From: Turnera subulata
Lineage: Eukaryota; Streptophyta; Magnoliopsida; Malpighiales; Passifloraceae
Assembly (NCBI GenBank): GCA_028386065.3
Contig: JAKUCV010001329.1
Coordinates: forward strand, 254,503-318,502
Length of the DNA: 64,000 nucleotides
Direction: 5' to 3'
Shown: piece after piece, positions 35,872 to 46,708 of the stretch
Numbering within the stretch: the first letter of the stretch is position 1
Layout of the letters: every line of letters begins with the position of its first letter
Program-made: the position numbers and the translations under genes
Notes under the pieces: generated by a model
The model's database searches: none
The model's input: the letters and a program-made list of their open reading frames with translations, nothing else
Told to the model about the DNA's origin: nothing

Positions 35872-36105
35872 CTAATCAATCAAACCTGCAAGAAATATGC
35901 TAATGAGTACATTGTGGGTTTTGTGGTTCAAAAAAGAAGAAAGTACACTCTGCGTTATGTCTGTTGTTCAAGCTTTCATGGAGCAGTTCCTGACAGGAAA
36001 AAAGGACAAACCTGCAATTCCTGCTAGCGTTAATAAGCATGGAACTGGCTCTAGAAAATGCTACAGACACCAGTTCAAGCATAAAGAACTTGAAACCAAT
36101 AAATA
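35872..36105 (+). pseudogene. PMEI gene remnant 2
   Basis: Recognisable by CAAACCTGCAAGAAATATGC, then a TGTTCAAGCTTTCATGGAGC segment and the GGAACTGGCTCTAGAAAATG segment. A small internal duplication and indels have destroyed the frame. It lies just left of the UGT-C promoter and right of UGT-D's 3' end in map order. Confidence 0.8.
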
Positions 36106-36248
36106 TTAAGGTGATTAGGCAAGAAAATAGTCTGAAATTGAAAGAGATATGGGAGAGGGAATGTGACATGCTTTTCCATAATAACCAAACAACAAATGTG
36201 GTTCATTCACCACTTCTTGTCAATTCACATACATAGAAAGGCAGCAAC

Positions 36249-38065
36249 TCACAATCGCTTTGGTAAAAGCACTTCATTGATCAACTTGTCCAAATTAATG
36301 GATGATGAGCCATTTGGAGCAGTGGCTTCTTCAGCCAACCTTTTCCACTCCATGGCCTTTTCCTTCATTTTCTTACCTTTCTCACCCTCCATGAGCTCCC
36401 TTACAAGATTTTCCACCTCATCTCTATTCACATTACCATCAATCTCCATGCCAATTCCCCACTCAGTGCATGAGTATCTGCAGTTGATCTGCTGGTCTCC
36501 AAGGAATGGCCAACAAAGCATAGGAACTCCAGCTGACAAACTCTCAATGGTTGAGCCCCAGCCACTGTGAGTTAGAAACCCTGCAACTGATGGGTGGTTA
36601 AGCACTTCCTCTTGAGGACACCAGGTTGTGATATAGCTCCTACCTCTAGTCTCTGCTGCAAACTCAGGTGGCAAAATCGCTGAGTCACCTGCAACAAGGT
36701 CTGGCCTTATAACCCACAAGAAAGTACACTTGCTATTAGCCAGCCCCATGGCAAACTCGGTCAGCTGTTCTGGTGTCAACACTGTAATGCTGCCAAAGTT
36801 CACATAGACCACAGAATTGGGTTCCTTGGAATCAAGCCATTGGAGGCAGACACTTTCTTCTTTCCACAGATTATATCCCACAGATTTCAAACTGTCTTCT
36901 TCAACTTGATTCAGATGCAACTGGAGAGGGCCAATGGCATAAACACGAGGGTATATTGTCGAAAAGCCATCCAAAACATCTCGCTCTAGTGCGTCAAAAG
37001 TGTGGAATAAAATTGCAGGAGCCATGGTACTAGACTCACAACAATACATGATGAAGTTTCGAAAGACATTAGGATCCGTCGTCCCAACAAATCTTGGAAG
37101 ATCCTTAAGACGGATGCCTTTCATACCGGGGATCCAGTCAATAATTGTATTCTGTTGTCCACTGGTTAAGTAGCTCTCATCTGCAGCAACATATTACACC
37201 AGCTGGCAATTAGTGTCTTCTTTTATATTAATAGCTATGTATCATGCTTGAATATGTAATTCATCCCTATACAAGGCTGTATTATCTAGCCATCCGATCA
37301 AGTCTTGTTCATCTAACAGTCCAGATTTGTTCATCTAACAGTCTTGTTAAATTCCTTACCCTCATCAAGCCACATTAGCTATATATAGCAAATAGAAACA
37401 AGGTCAATAAGTAAATAGTTAAAAGAGACTGATATATCCCAGTTGGTCTGGTCACTTCCCTATATATTGAGTGAATGGTCAGGATTCAGGAAGTTAAGTT
37501 TTAGTTATGTCATTTGCAGGAAGTTAAGTTTACAGTTTAGGTTACCTTTCCCTGGGACGAAACCTTTTTCTTTCAGGGATCTGAGTTGTTTGCAAGCCAT
37601 GAAGCCGCAGGCAGACACGGTGGCAAACATTACAACAGGAACGCCAAGTTCTTCAGCCGCCCTGATAGTAAACGGCATGCAAAAGTCAGAAACAATGCAA
37701 GAGACAGGGGGAAGCTTTGAAGTAGATGCGGTGTTGTTGAGCTTGGCAAGAAGCTCTCGAAAGGGTTTTATCATGTAATCCTTGATAGAGTTGCAAACAG
37801 AAGAAATCTCTTGGGAGGCATCATCATTTGAAGGTGGAAGACCATCAGGAATGGTCTCGAAATGGAAGGTTGGCAAACCATCCAGGGAGCTAGGACCTCT
37901 TGAGTTCAGGAAACGTTTGTGATTGAACTCTGTGTTTACAAATGTAATGTGGAGACCTTTGCAATGCAGGAGTTTTGCAAATTTAAGAAATGTCTTGATG
38001 TGGCTTTGATATGGAGCTGGGACTAAAACTAGGTGAGGCTTGTTTGCTGCTGTCTTGGATTCCAT
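36249..38065 (-). CDS. UGT-D: UGT85-like UDP-glycosyltransferase
   Basis: Two exons (38065-37546 and 37180-36249), 483 aa, no break seen. One residue is missing near the N-terminus (TAANKP) and one is added in the loop [11 protein letters not shown]. The PSPG box reads [16 protein letters not shown], with Ala in place of a Gly kept elsewhere in the array, in addition to the shared Cys-to-Ser and Asn-to-Gly changes. The acceptor is unknown. Confidence 0.9.
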
Positions 38066-38704
38066 CTCTCATAGCTCTCTTGTATGCATTTTGAGTTACA
38101 AGCCAATATATTAGCAAATTAGCCTAGTACAAAGTAGTTGGGAACTTATTCCCCTTGTCTACAATTTTGTCAATGGTGCAAATTAATGTTGAAAGAGCTG
38201 TATGTGGTTCTCATTGTCTTAGTTTTCTGTCATTTTTATGATTTAATATCGTTCTACGTCGAAAGTGACACTATAAATCAGCATTTAATAATTTCTGAAA
38301 TTAGAAGCATCCCTGTAATAGAATTGGTAAAAAATGTTAACATGATGGATTTTTGGGTGCCAGTCATATAGATGGAACCATCCGCCCTCTCTTTTCTTAT
38401 TAAAAAGACATGAGTGAATTTGAATTATGAGTTAAACCTGCAAGGCCTATTTAGCTAACTTCACACTGAAAAATTGGTGAGTGAGTGAGGCTTAGTTTAG
38501 GATTATTATATTCTCTTAGCGATAAACAAAAAAAAATAGGTGAGTGAAATTTGGATGCATGAGAACGAAAAGTTGGTTATGTGGAAAGTGGAAACAAGTA
38601 AAAGTAATGCATTTGATCATTGTCAATTTTCTTGTCAGGAACATAATTAGTGGATAGTAAACGCCAGTTTTTACCTATTATAGTACAAAATAAGCAAATA
38701 CATT
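38066..38704. other. spacer upstream of UGT-D
   Basis: The part near 38150-38290 is related to 62570-62700 upstream of UGT-I, so it is paralogous promoter sequence. No gene seen. Confidence 0.55.
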
Positions 38705-38935
38705 AAACTAATCAATCAAACCTGCAAGGAATATGCTAATGAGTACACTGTGGGTTATGTGGTTCATCAAAAAAAGTACACTGTGGGCTATGTCTATTGT
38801 TCAAGCTTTCTTGGAGCAATTCCTGACAGGAAAAAAGGACACAAACCCGCAGGGCCTAGCGTTAATAAGCCTGGAACTCGCTAGAAAATGCTATAAAGAA
38901 CTTGAAACCAATAAATATTATGATAGTCTGAAATT
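38705..38935 (+). pseudogene. PMEI gene remnant 3
   Basis: Contains CAAACCTGCAAGGAATATGC, a CTATTGTTCAAGCTTTCTTG segment and a GGCCTAGCGTTAATAAGCC segment in the same order as PMEI gene 2, with a short duplication (TACACTGTGGGTTATGT / TACACTGTGGGCTATGT) and deletions. Confidence 0.8.
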
Positions 38936-38989
38936 CAAAGAAATATGGGAGAGGGAATATGACATGTTTTTCCTTATTACCCAAACAAC

Positions 38990-39246
38990 GGAATAAAGCC
39001 TTTTTTCATCCTTGTATTAGACCTCAAAGTTGAAAATCATCCCTGTATTGAATTTTGGTTTGTTTTCATCCCTGTATTTGTGGATTTTGGCTTATTTTCA
39101 TCCTTGTGTTCACCTTTTTGGCCTATTTGGAAGGATGAATATAAGCCAAAATCCTCAAACCGAGGGATGCAAATAGGCCAAAACTAATACAGGGACGATT
39201 TTCAACTTTATGGTCTAACACAGGGATGAAAAAAGGCTTTAATTCG
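38990..39246. mobile_element. foldback MITE, 257 bp
   Basis: The two ends are inverted copies sharing AAAGCCTTTTTTCATCC, and the inner arms also pair imperfectly. It is flanked by the 9-bp direct repeat CCAAACAAC (38981-38989 and 39247-39255). The paralogous position left of UGT-D (near 36186) has a single CCAAACAAC and no insert, an empty site. A 9-bp target duplication suggests the Mutator superfamily. It has no coding capacity. Confidence 0.85.
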
Positions 39247-40606
39247 CCAAACAACAAATGTGGTTCATTCACCACTTCTTGGCAATTCACATACATAGAA
39301 AGGCAGCAACTCACAATCGCTTTGGTGAAAGCACTTCATTGATCAACTTGTCCAAATTAATGGAAGAAGAGCCATTTGGAGCAGTGGCTTCTTCAGCTAA
39401 CCTCTTCCATTCCATGGCCTTTTCTTTCATCTTCTTTCCTTTCTCACCCTCCATGAGCTCTCTTACAAAATTTTCCACCTCACCTCTCTTCACATTACTA
39501 TCAATCTCCATGCCAACTCCCCACTCAGTGCAGGAGTATCTGCAGTTCATCTGTTGGTCTCTATGGAATGGCCAACAAAGCATAGGAACTCCAGCTGACA
39601 AACTCTCAATGGTTGAGCCCCAGCCACTGTGAGTTAGAAACCCTCCAACTGATGGGTGGTTAAGCACTTCCTCTTGAGGACACCAGGTTGTGATATAGCT
39701 CCTTTCTTGGGTCTCTGCTGCAAACTCAGGTGGCAAAATCGCCGAGTCACCTATGACAAGATCAGGCCTTATGATCCACAAGAAATGGTGCTTGCTATTA
39801 GCCAGCCCCATGGCAAACTCGATCAGCTGTTCTGGTGTCATCACTGTAATGCTGCCAAAGTTCACATAGACCACAGAATTGGGTTGCTTGGAATCAAGCC
39901 ACTGGAGACAGTTAGTTTCTTCTTTCCACAGATTATATCCGATAGATTTCAAACTGTCTTCTTCAACTGGGTTGAGATGCAACTGAAGAGGGCCAATGGT
40001 GTAAACATGAGGGTATATTGTGGAAAGGCCATCCAGAACATCTCGCTCTAGTGCATCAAAAGTATGGAATGCAATTGCAGAAGCCTTTGTAGTCGACTCA
40101 GCAGAGTACATGACGAAGTTAAGTACAGTTTCATTAGGATCCGTTGTTCGAATAAAGCTTGGAAGATCCTTAAGACGGATGCCTTTCGTTCCAGGAATCC
40201 AGTCAATAACTGTGTCCAGAAAACCATTGGTCAAATAGCTCTCATCTGCCATAAAACAAAACATCAAAGCAGCTAATAGTTAGTGTCTTCTTTATAATCT
40301 GTTATAATGCTATAAAATTTTCCTATCCAATCATCAGATGAGTAGAATCAAATTTTGTTCATACAACAGTCCTGATTGCTACCTTTAGATCACCTGCTCA
40401 TGTAAAGTCCTTCACATGAAGCACACATTATCCATTGCAAACAGAAACTGTTAAGGGAATCTAATATGCCAATGATCACATGGTTAGTGGCACTTCCCTG
40501 TACCTTAAGGCTTATAGGGTCAGAAAGTTCTACTTACAGATGAGTTCCAAGTAAAAAATATCTGATATAATATTTTCTGGTCCAGTGTACCTTTTAGGGG
40601 AGTGTA

Positions 40607-40611
40607 GCCTT
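40607..40611. repeat. target-site duplication of the Copia element, left copy
   Basis: GCCTT immediately before the 5' LTR. The matching GCCTT follows the 3' LTR at 45204-45208. Confidence 0.93.
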
Positions 40612-40745
40612 TGATAAGAGATAACTACAGGTTAGTTTAGTTTTTGTATATGATATGTGTTAGGACTCTTTTGTATCCTTTTCTACTCACTGTTATATAA
40701 TGACAAAGGACTGCATGAGAAGTGCATCCTGTTTAAACTCGTTCA
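40612..40745 (+). repeat. Copia 5' LTR (134 bp)
   Basis: Starts TGATAAGAG and ends CTCGTTCA. Almost identical to 45070-45203. Confidence 0.95.
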
Positions 40746-40825
40746 TGGTAGCGGAGCTAGAGATTCTCTTTGTGAATCTGAATCAAAATCTTTCTTTCTA
40801 GCTTTGTTCTCTGCAGTCCTGCATC

Positions 40826-43800
40826 ATGTCTACTGTTCTAAACTCTTCATCCTCTTCTGCGTCTTCTTCTGCATCTGATGTTTCTCATTCTGTTTCTCAT
40901 TCTGTCTCTGTTTCTCATTCTGTTCTAAGTGTAAGCAATATCAAAAACTATGTTCCAGCCACTCTTGATTTTTCCAATTTTCTTGTGTGGCAAAGTCTTC
41001 TATATACTGTTTTTCAGTCCCATCAAGTTGTCGGTCATATTGATGGCTCAAGTGTTCAGCCCCACGCCTTTGTTCCTGCTGCAAACGAAGGTGAACAACC
41101 TCAGCCCAATCCTCTTTTTACTCAATGGAATCAGGTTGACTCCACACTTGTCACTTGGATCTATGCTACCATTCGTCAGGATATTCTTAAACACGTGATT
41201 CGTCCGGGTCTTTATCCCACTGCGAGAGAAGTATGGTTGTCCATTGAAGCCTTGTTTCATGATCATGTCCAGGCTAGGTACATGGAGTATAGGTCTGCAT
41301 TTGTCCAGTCCAGAAAGGATAATAGGTCCATGTCAGATTATTTACAATATGTTCGTGGGATTGCTGATAATTTAGATGCCATTGGTAGGGGGTTGAATGA
41401 AGATGATGTTGTTATGCAAATTCTTGATGGGTTACCAACTGAGTATTCTGAGATTGTCACAGTTTTAACCTCTAAAGCTCCTCTTCCAAACTATTTTGAG
41501 TTGCGGTCCACTTTACTTGCTTATGATTCCCGATTGACTAAAAATCGTACTTCTTCTTCCTCGGTTGATACCGATTCTAACCAGGTTTTCTTTGCTCGAC
41601 AGAGGGGAAAGGGAAATCGCGGTTTTCCCAAGAATAAAGGTGGTCGGGGTTATAACTCTTCCCCTCGTTCACCTTACAATCCCCGCCCTTACTTTCCAAA
41701 CCCGAAGCCACAACATTATGACCCTCGTCCTTCTTATAATCCTCGGCCCCCTGTTTCCAATTCTTTTGTTTCTCGACCATCTGGTTCCACTTCTGTTCTC
41801 GGTCCAGCTCCTATACAGTGTCAGCTGTGTGATGCTTATAATCACACGGCCAAGTCATGTTCTCAGCGTCACACTACTTCTTATGCGGGTGTCCATGAGT
41901 CTCAGCCACCATCGTGGTATGCCGACACGGGTGCAACTAGTCATATGACTAACACTACGGCAACTCTTGATTCGTTTTCAGAGTATACTGGGGCTGATAC
42001 AGTCCAGGTGGGAGATGGTAAATACCTCCGTATTACTCACATTGGCAGGAAGATTTTTCGTTTTGGTTCTTTTTCGTTTTATCTCAACGATGTTTTGGTT
42101 GTTCCTTCCTTGACCAAAAACCTGATTTCTGTTAAATATTTTGCTCGTGATAATTCTTGTTTTGTGATTTTTGACTCTCTTGGTTTTTCTGTGAAGGGTC
42201 GGCACTACAATCACAACCTGATACGGTGCAATGATTCTGGACCATTATATTCTGTTCGAGTTTCACCTTCTGTTGCGTCTTCTTCCTCTTCCTCCATGGC
42301 TCTGACGCATGTTCGCGGGTCCTCTCTTTTGTGGCATCAGCGGCTTGGTCATCCTGGAGAGCCAGTCATGAATAAATTTTTGAGTCAAAATTCTTCAATT
42401 GTCTCTTCTCAGGTCAATAGGCAGCTAGTTTTTTGTCAAGTGTGTCAGATAGGCAAGCAGACCTTGTTGCCCTATCCCTCCTCTGTCGAGTCTTGTACTA
42501 CTTTATTTCAAATAATACATTGTGATGTTTGGGTTTCTCCTATTGTTTCAGAAAGTGGTTTCAAATATTATGTGGTTTTTGTTGATGGTTATTCACGGTT
42601 TACCTGGGTTTATCCCTTGCGATCAAAGCGGGATGTTTTTATTTGTTTCAAACATTTTCATGCGATGATTCAAACCCAGTTTCAGAAGCAGATTCGCTAT
42701 CTCCAATCTGATGGGGGTGGTGAGTTTTGCAATACTGTGTTTGACTCTTATCTTCGGGATCATGGCATCCTACGACGCATTTCTTGTCCTTATAGTCATC
42801 AACAAAATGGTTTGGCAGAACGTACTCATCGTTCTTTGTTGAACTCTATCCGATCGTTTTTGTATCAAGCCCACTTACCTCTTTCCTTTTGGGTAGAAGC
42901 GTTGCATTATGTGACACATATTCGCAATCGACTACCCACTGTCACTCTTTCTTGGAAGAGTCCTTACCAACTTCTATTTAATCGGCAGCCCACTTTTGAT
43001 AATGTAAAAGTGTTTGGATGTGCATGTTACCCACATAATATGAGTCCACACACACACAAATTGCATCCACGTTCACAACTGCATATATTTTTAGGTTTTT
43101 CTACATCTCACAAAGGTTTTAGATGTTACAATCCACAATCTCGCAAAGTGGTGGTCTCTCGTAATGTTCTTTTTGATGAGTCTTCTTTTCCTTATCAAAC
43201 TCTATCTCAATCAGTCTCCAAGTCTTTTGATATTGGCTCCTTTAATTTCGATGCTGTCCATACCCTACCTCGTGTCACTTTTTCTATTCCCACGTCTGAC
43301 CCACAACCCTCTTCACTGTCTTTGCCACTCTCGGCCTCCACTTCTTCCCCATCGTCATCCTCTTCACCAACCCCAAACACCAACCCAGAACCTATCACAA
43401 ACTCAGAACAACAACCACTTGCACCTACTCATAGGATGACAACTCGTTCCAAAGCGGGTATTACCAAACCTATCAATCGTCTATCTTTGCTTACCACTAC
43501 TACTGCATCACCTGAACCAAAAACTTATCATCAGGCTTCAAAGGAGAGTGTCTGGTGCGGTGCTATAAACGAGGAGATACAGGCCTTGCACCGAAACCAC
43601 ACTTGGTTTTTGGTTCCCAAACCTCCCCCCCAAGTGAACATCATTGGTTCCAAGTGGGTGTTCAAGCGAAAGTACAGGTCTGATGGTACATTGGAAAGAC
43701 ATAAGGCACGTTTGGTTGCCCAAGGGTATATTCAGCGAGCTGGAGAGGATTTTGAGGAGACATTTAGTCCGGTCATTAAACCTGCTACCATTCGAATCGT

Positions 43801-45082
43801 TCTTACGATTGCGGTCTCAAATGGTTGGGGGTTACGGCAGCTTGATGTCAAGAATGCCTTCTTGAATGGGGATTTACAAGAGGCTGTCTATATGAAGCAA
43901 CCACCGGGATATGAGGATCCAAAGCATCCTGATTATGTTTGTAGGCTGCGTAAGGCACTCTATGGCCTGAAGCAGGCACCGCGGGCGTGGTACCAACGCT
44001 TTGCTTATTTTCTACTTTCTCGGGGTTTCTTTATCTGTAAATCGGACGCATCCCTTTTTATTCTACACTCTGGCCAAGGCGTGGCTTTTCTTCTTCTTTA
44101 TGTTGATGATATAGTTCTCACGGCCTCTACTTCAGTTCTTTTGGCTCAATTACTCACCATGTTAAAGGAGGAGTTTTTGATGTCTGATCTTGGTGACTTA
44201 CACTATTTCCTTGGTCTACAGATTAGACGGTTTTCTGGTGGATTGTTTGTGCACCAGACCAAGTACTTGACATCTATTCTTCAGCGGGCAGGGTTCACCG
44301 ACATAAAGTCTTCGCCTACCCCCATGCAGCCCAAGCTTCAGTTGTCTATTGATCAAGGCGAGCAGTTGTCTGTGGATGACCAAAGATTGTATCGGACGAT
44401 AGTGGGAGCCCTACAATATCTTACATTCACTCGTCCGGATATCTCCTATGCTGTGAATTTGGTGTGTCAATTCATGCACTCTCCGACTACAGCTCATTGG
44501 AAAGCAGTCAAGCGCATACTGCGATATCTTTCAGGTACACAAGATAGAGGTTTTCTGCTTCGACCGGTTAATTTGCAGAATATGGTTGCCTATAGTGATG
44601 CTGATTGGGCGGGATGTCTAGATACAAGACGATCCAGTACAGGTTTTTGTATTTATTTGGGAGGCAATCTGATTTCTTGGTCTGCGAAGAAACAACACAC
44701 CGTTTCCCGTAGCAGTGCCGAGTCTGAGTATCGGGCTTTGGCTAGCACCGTGGCTGACATCTGCTGGTTGAGAGCTCTTCTGTCCGAGTTAGGATATGCA
44801 CCATCGCTGCCGGTCATTGTTCATTGTGACAATAAGTCGGCAACTTTTTTGGCAAGCAATCCTGTCCAACATCAACGGACGAAACATCTTGAGGTTGATC
44901 TGCATTTTGTACGAGAACGAGTTCGTTGGAAGCACATTTTGGTCTCTCATATTGATAGTTCTCAGCAACTAGCTGATATATTTACTAAGTCTTTGGGTGT
45001 AAATTCGTTTAAACAGCTTTGTTCCAATTTGAGTTTGGTTAGTTCTTCCACCCTCAAATTGAGGGGGAGTGATAAGAGATAA
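40826..45082 (+). CDS. Copia Gag-Pol polyprotein
   Basis: An uninterrupted 1418-aa polyprotein starting at the ATG at 40826. Domains in order: Gag (UBN2-like, about 40-260); a CCHC zinc knuckle of form CX2CX4HX4C at about 332-345; an aspartic protease with DTGA at about 367; integrase with the zinc-binding segment around 502-550 and a catalytic core from about 565; reverse transcriptase with YVDD at about 1092; and RNase H with SDADWAG at about 1256. The order protease-integrase-RT-RNase H defines Copia. The stop codon TAA is supplied by the first bases of the 3' LTR, so the coding frame runs 13 bases into it. All enzyme signatures are present and no frameshift was seen. Confidence 0.96.
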   Translation: MSTVLNSSSSSASSSASDVSHSVSHSVSVSHSVLSVSNIKNYVPATLDFSNFLVWQSLLYTVFQSHQVVGHIDGSSVQPHAFVPAANEGEQPQPNPLFTQWNQVDSTLVTWIYATIRQDILKHVIRPGLYPTAREVWLSIEALFHDHVQARYMEYRSAFVQSRKDNRSMSDYLQYVRGIADNLDAIGRGLNEDDVVMQILDGLPTEYSEIVTVLTSKAPLPNYFELRSTLLAYDSRLTKNRTSSSSVDTDSNQVFFARQRGKGNRGFPKNKGGRGYNSSPRSPYNPRPYFPNPKPQHYDPRPSYNPRPPVSNSFVSRPSGSTSVLGPAPIQCQLCDAYNHTAKSCSQRHTTSYAGVHESQPPSWYADTGATSHMTNTTATLDSFSEYTGADTVQVGDGKYLRITHIGRKIFRFGSFSFYLNDVLVVPSLTKNLISVKYFARDNSCFVIFDSLGFSVKGRHYNHNLIRCNDSGPLYSVRVSPSVASSSSSSMALTHVRGSSLLWHQRLGHPGEPVMNKFLSQNSSIVSSQVNRQLVFCQVCQIGKQTLLPYPSSVESCTTLFQIIHCDVWVSPIVSESGFKYYVVFVDGYSRFTWVYPLRSKRDVFICFKHFHAMIQTQFQKQIRYLQSDGGGEFCNTVFDSYLRDHGILRRISCPYSHQQNGLAERTHRSLLNSIRSFLYQAHLPLSFWVEALHYVTHIRNRLPTVTLSWKSPYQLLFNRQPTFDNVKVFGCACYPHNMSPHTHKLHPRSQLHIFLGFSTSHKGFRCYNPQSRKVVVSRNVLFDESSFPYQTLSQSVSKSFDIGSFNFDAVHTLPRVTFSIPTSDPQPSSLSLPLSASTSSPSSSSSPTPNTNPEPITNSEQQPLAPTHRMTTRSKAGITKPINRLSLLTTTTASPEPKTYHQASKESVWCGAINEEIQALHRNHTWFLVPKPPPQVNIIGSKWVFKRKYRSDGTLERHKARLVAQGYIQRAGEDFEETFSPVIKPATIRIVLTIAVSNGWGLRQLDVKNAFLNGDLQEAVYMKQPPGYEDPKHPDYVCRLRKALYGLKQAPRAWYQRFAYFLLSRGFFICKSDASLFILHSGQGVAFLLLYVDDIVLTASTSVLLAQLLTMLKEEFLMSDLGDLHYFLGLQIRRFSGGLFVHQTKYLTSILQRAGFTDIKSSPTPMQPKLQLSIDQGEQLSVDDQRLYRTIVGALQYLTFTRPDISYAVNLVCQFMHSPTTAHWKAVKRILRYLSGTQDRGFLLRPVNLQNMVAYSDADWAGCLDTRRSSTGFCIYLGGNLISWSAKKQHTVSRSSAESEYRALASTVADICWLRALLSELGYAPSLPVIVHCDNKSATFLASNPVQHQRTKHLEVDLHFVRERVRWKHILVSHIDSSQQLADIFTKSLGVNSFKQLCSNLSLVSSSTLKLRGSDKR

Positions 45083-45203
45083 CTACAGGTTAGTTTAGTT
45101 TTTGTATATGATATGTGTTAGGACTCTTTTGTATCCTTTTCTACTCACTGTTATATAATGACAAAGGACTTCATGAGAAGTGCATCCTGTTTAAACTCGT
45201 TCA
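45070..45203 (+). repeat. Copia 3' LTR (134 bp)
   Basis: Preceded by the polypurine tract at about 45056-45069. It overlaps the last codons of the polyprotein and is followed by the GCCTT target duplication. Confidence 0.95.
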
Positions 45204-45208
45204 GCCTT
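45204..45208. repeat. target-site duplication of the Copia element, right copy
   Basis: GCCTT following the 3' LTR, identical to 40607-40611. Confidence 0.93.
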
Positions 45209-45707
45209 TTTCTTTCAGGGCTCTTAGCTGTTTGAATCCCATAAAGGCACATGCACCCATGGTGGAAAATTTTACAACAGGAATGCCAAGTTCTTCAGCA
45301 GCCGTGATGGTAAATGGCATGAAAATGTCTGAAACAATGCAAGAGACAGGAGGAACCTTTGAGGATGCGGTGTTGTTGAGCTTTGCAAGAAGCTCTCTAA
45401 AGGGTTTTATCATGTAATCCTTGATAGAGTTGCAAAGGGAAGGAATGTGTTGGGTGGCATCAATATTTGAAGGAGGACGACCATCAGGAATGGTCTCAAA
45501 ATGGAAGGTTGGCAAACCATCAAGGGAATTAGGACCTCTTGAGTTCAGGAAACGTTTGTGATTGAACTCTGTGTTCACAAATGTAATGTGGAAACCTTTG
45601 TAGTGCAGGAGTTTTGCAAGTTTAAGGATTGTCTTGATGTGGCTTTGATGTGGAGCTGGTACCAAAACCAGGTGAGGCTTGTTTGCTGCTGCTGTCTTGG
45701 ATTCCAT

Positions 45708-46226
45708 CTCTCAGCTTTACAAGCCAATATATATATATTCAAACGGTGACTCTGATTTTTTTGCGGTTCAAGTGGTTCTTCAGTTGCTCTTCTTATATAA
45801 GGTCTTGAGTATTATGAATGGTGAAAATTAATTATGTTCTCATTGTTTTAATTTTCTGTCATGACACCATCCTACGTCGAAAGGGAGACTTTAAATCAGG
45901 ATTTAAATTCTAGCTATTCTTAACTCGTACCATTATTCGGTTGAAAATAAAAAATAATTACTAACAAACCATTAAAGATTTATCAAGTTTAGAAGTTATA
46001 TAATTATAAAAAAGTTTAGAAGTTATATAATGAATATGCATAACATTAAGGACTAAACAGAAATATTAGGAGCTATGAATACAAGAATTAAGTTATGCAA
46101 TCTTAAGAATCTATATATGCAGCCAACTCTAGTGGCATCTCCCTAACGTTCCCAAAGGGTCATAGTTTCCTAATAGTAGGGTTGGGAAATTCTTTCAGAA
46201 ATTTGGTTAAAATTTCAATTGCCTGG
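45708..46226. other. UGT-E upstream region
   Basis: Closely related to 49317-49965 upstream of UGT-F, so the two genes were copied together with their promoters. No gene seen. Confidence 0.6.
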
Positions 46227-46236
46227 TCTTGAACAT

Positions 46237-46698
46237 GGGTTTTCGGGTTTTTTGGGCCCCTATGTTTAGTGGTTTGGCCAATTTGGTACTCTGACATTTT
46301 TTTTGGCCGGGCATATACCCCGAGATTGCATGGGCAGGCCAAACGTATACCCCTGGTCAGGCACCTGCTGACGTGGAGGCTGCCCGAGGTATTTGCGCGT
46401 GTTATTGTAGCAAAACGATGTCGTTTTAGAGGATTGGCTTTGAGTGAAGTGGGCACCACTAAGCCACCTGTGTCCGACGTGTCATGAAACGACGTCGTTT
46501 TCTCACTTAAAACGACGTCGTTTTGCTACAGTAACACGCGCAAATACCCGGGCAGCCTCCACGTCAGCAGGTGCCTGACCAGGGGTATACGTTTGGCCTG
46601 CCCATGCAATCTCGGGGCATATGCCCGGCCAAAAAAAATGTCGGGGTACCAAATTGGCCAAACCACTAAACACGGGGGCCCAAAAAACCCAAAAACCC
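46237..46698. mobile_element. foldback Mutator-like MITE, 462 bp
   Basis: Two long inverted arms (about 190 bp each) begin GGGTTTT(C/T)GGGTTTTTTGGG and pair almost completely, around a short centre with two AAACGACGTCGTTTT palindromes. A 10-bp direct repeat TCTTGAACAT flanks it (46227-46236 and 46699-46708). The paralogous site at about 49953-49965 holds one TCTTGAACAT with no insert. Long inverted ends with a 9-11 bp duplication fit non-autonomous Mutator-like elements. The short open frames inside are the two arms read in opposite directions. Confidence 0.9.
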
Positions 46699-46708
46699 TC
46701 TTGAACAT

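Larger units (their letters stand above)
40612..45203 (+). mobile_element. Ty1/Copia LTR retrotransposon, full length and young
   Basis: A 4592-bp element with 134-bp LTRs beginning TG and ending CA and a 5-bp target duplication (GCCTT). The primer-binding site TGGTAGCGGAGC lies right after the 5' LTR, with a polypurine tract (TTGAGGGGGAG) before the 3' LTR. One open reading frame encodes the whole polyprotein. The LTRs differ at a single position by eye (CTGCATGAG versus CTTCATGAG), so insertion was recent. It lies antisense to the interrupted UGT-E gene. It looks structurally autonomous; whether it is expressed is unknown. Confidence 0.96.
39311..45707 (-). pseudogene. UGT-E: UGT85-like gene split by a Copia element
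   Basis: Exon 2 (40245-39311, 935 nt) is intact. Exon 1 is in two pieces, 45707-45204 and 40611-40591, separated by a 4592-bp Copia element. Subtracting the 5-bp target duplication, the exon-1 pieces total 520 nt, the same as in UGT-A, B, C and D, and no other damage was seen. The gene would therefore encode 484 aa without the insertion. The break falls near the end of exon 1, in the KEKG region. Exon 2 has the PSPG form THSGWGST and PFHRDQQ near the end of the box. Transcripts could only be chimeric. Confidence 0.93.
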
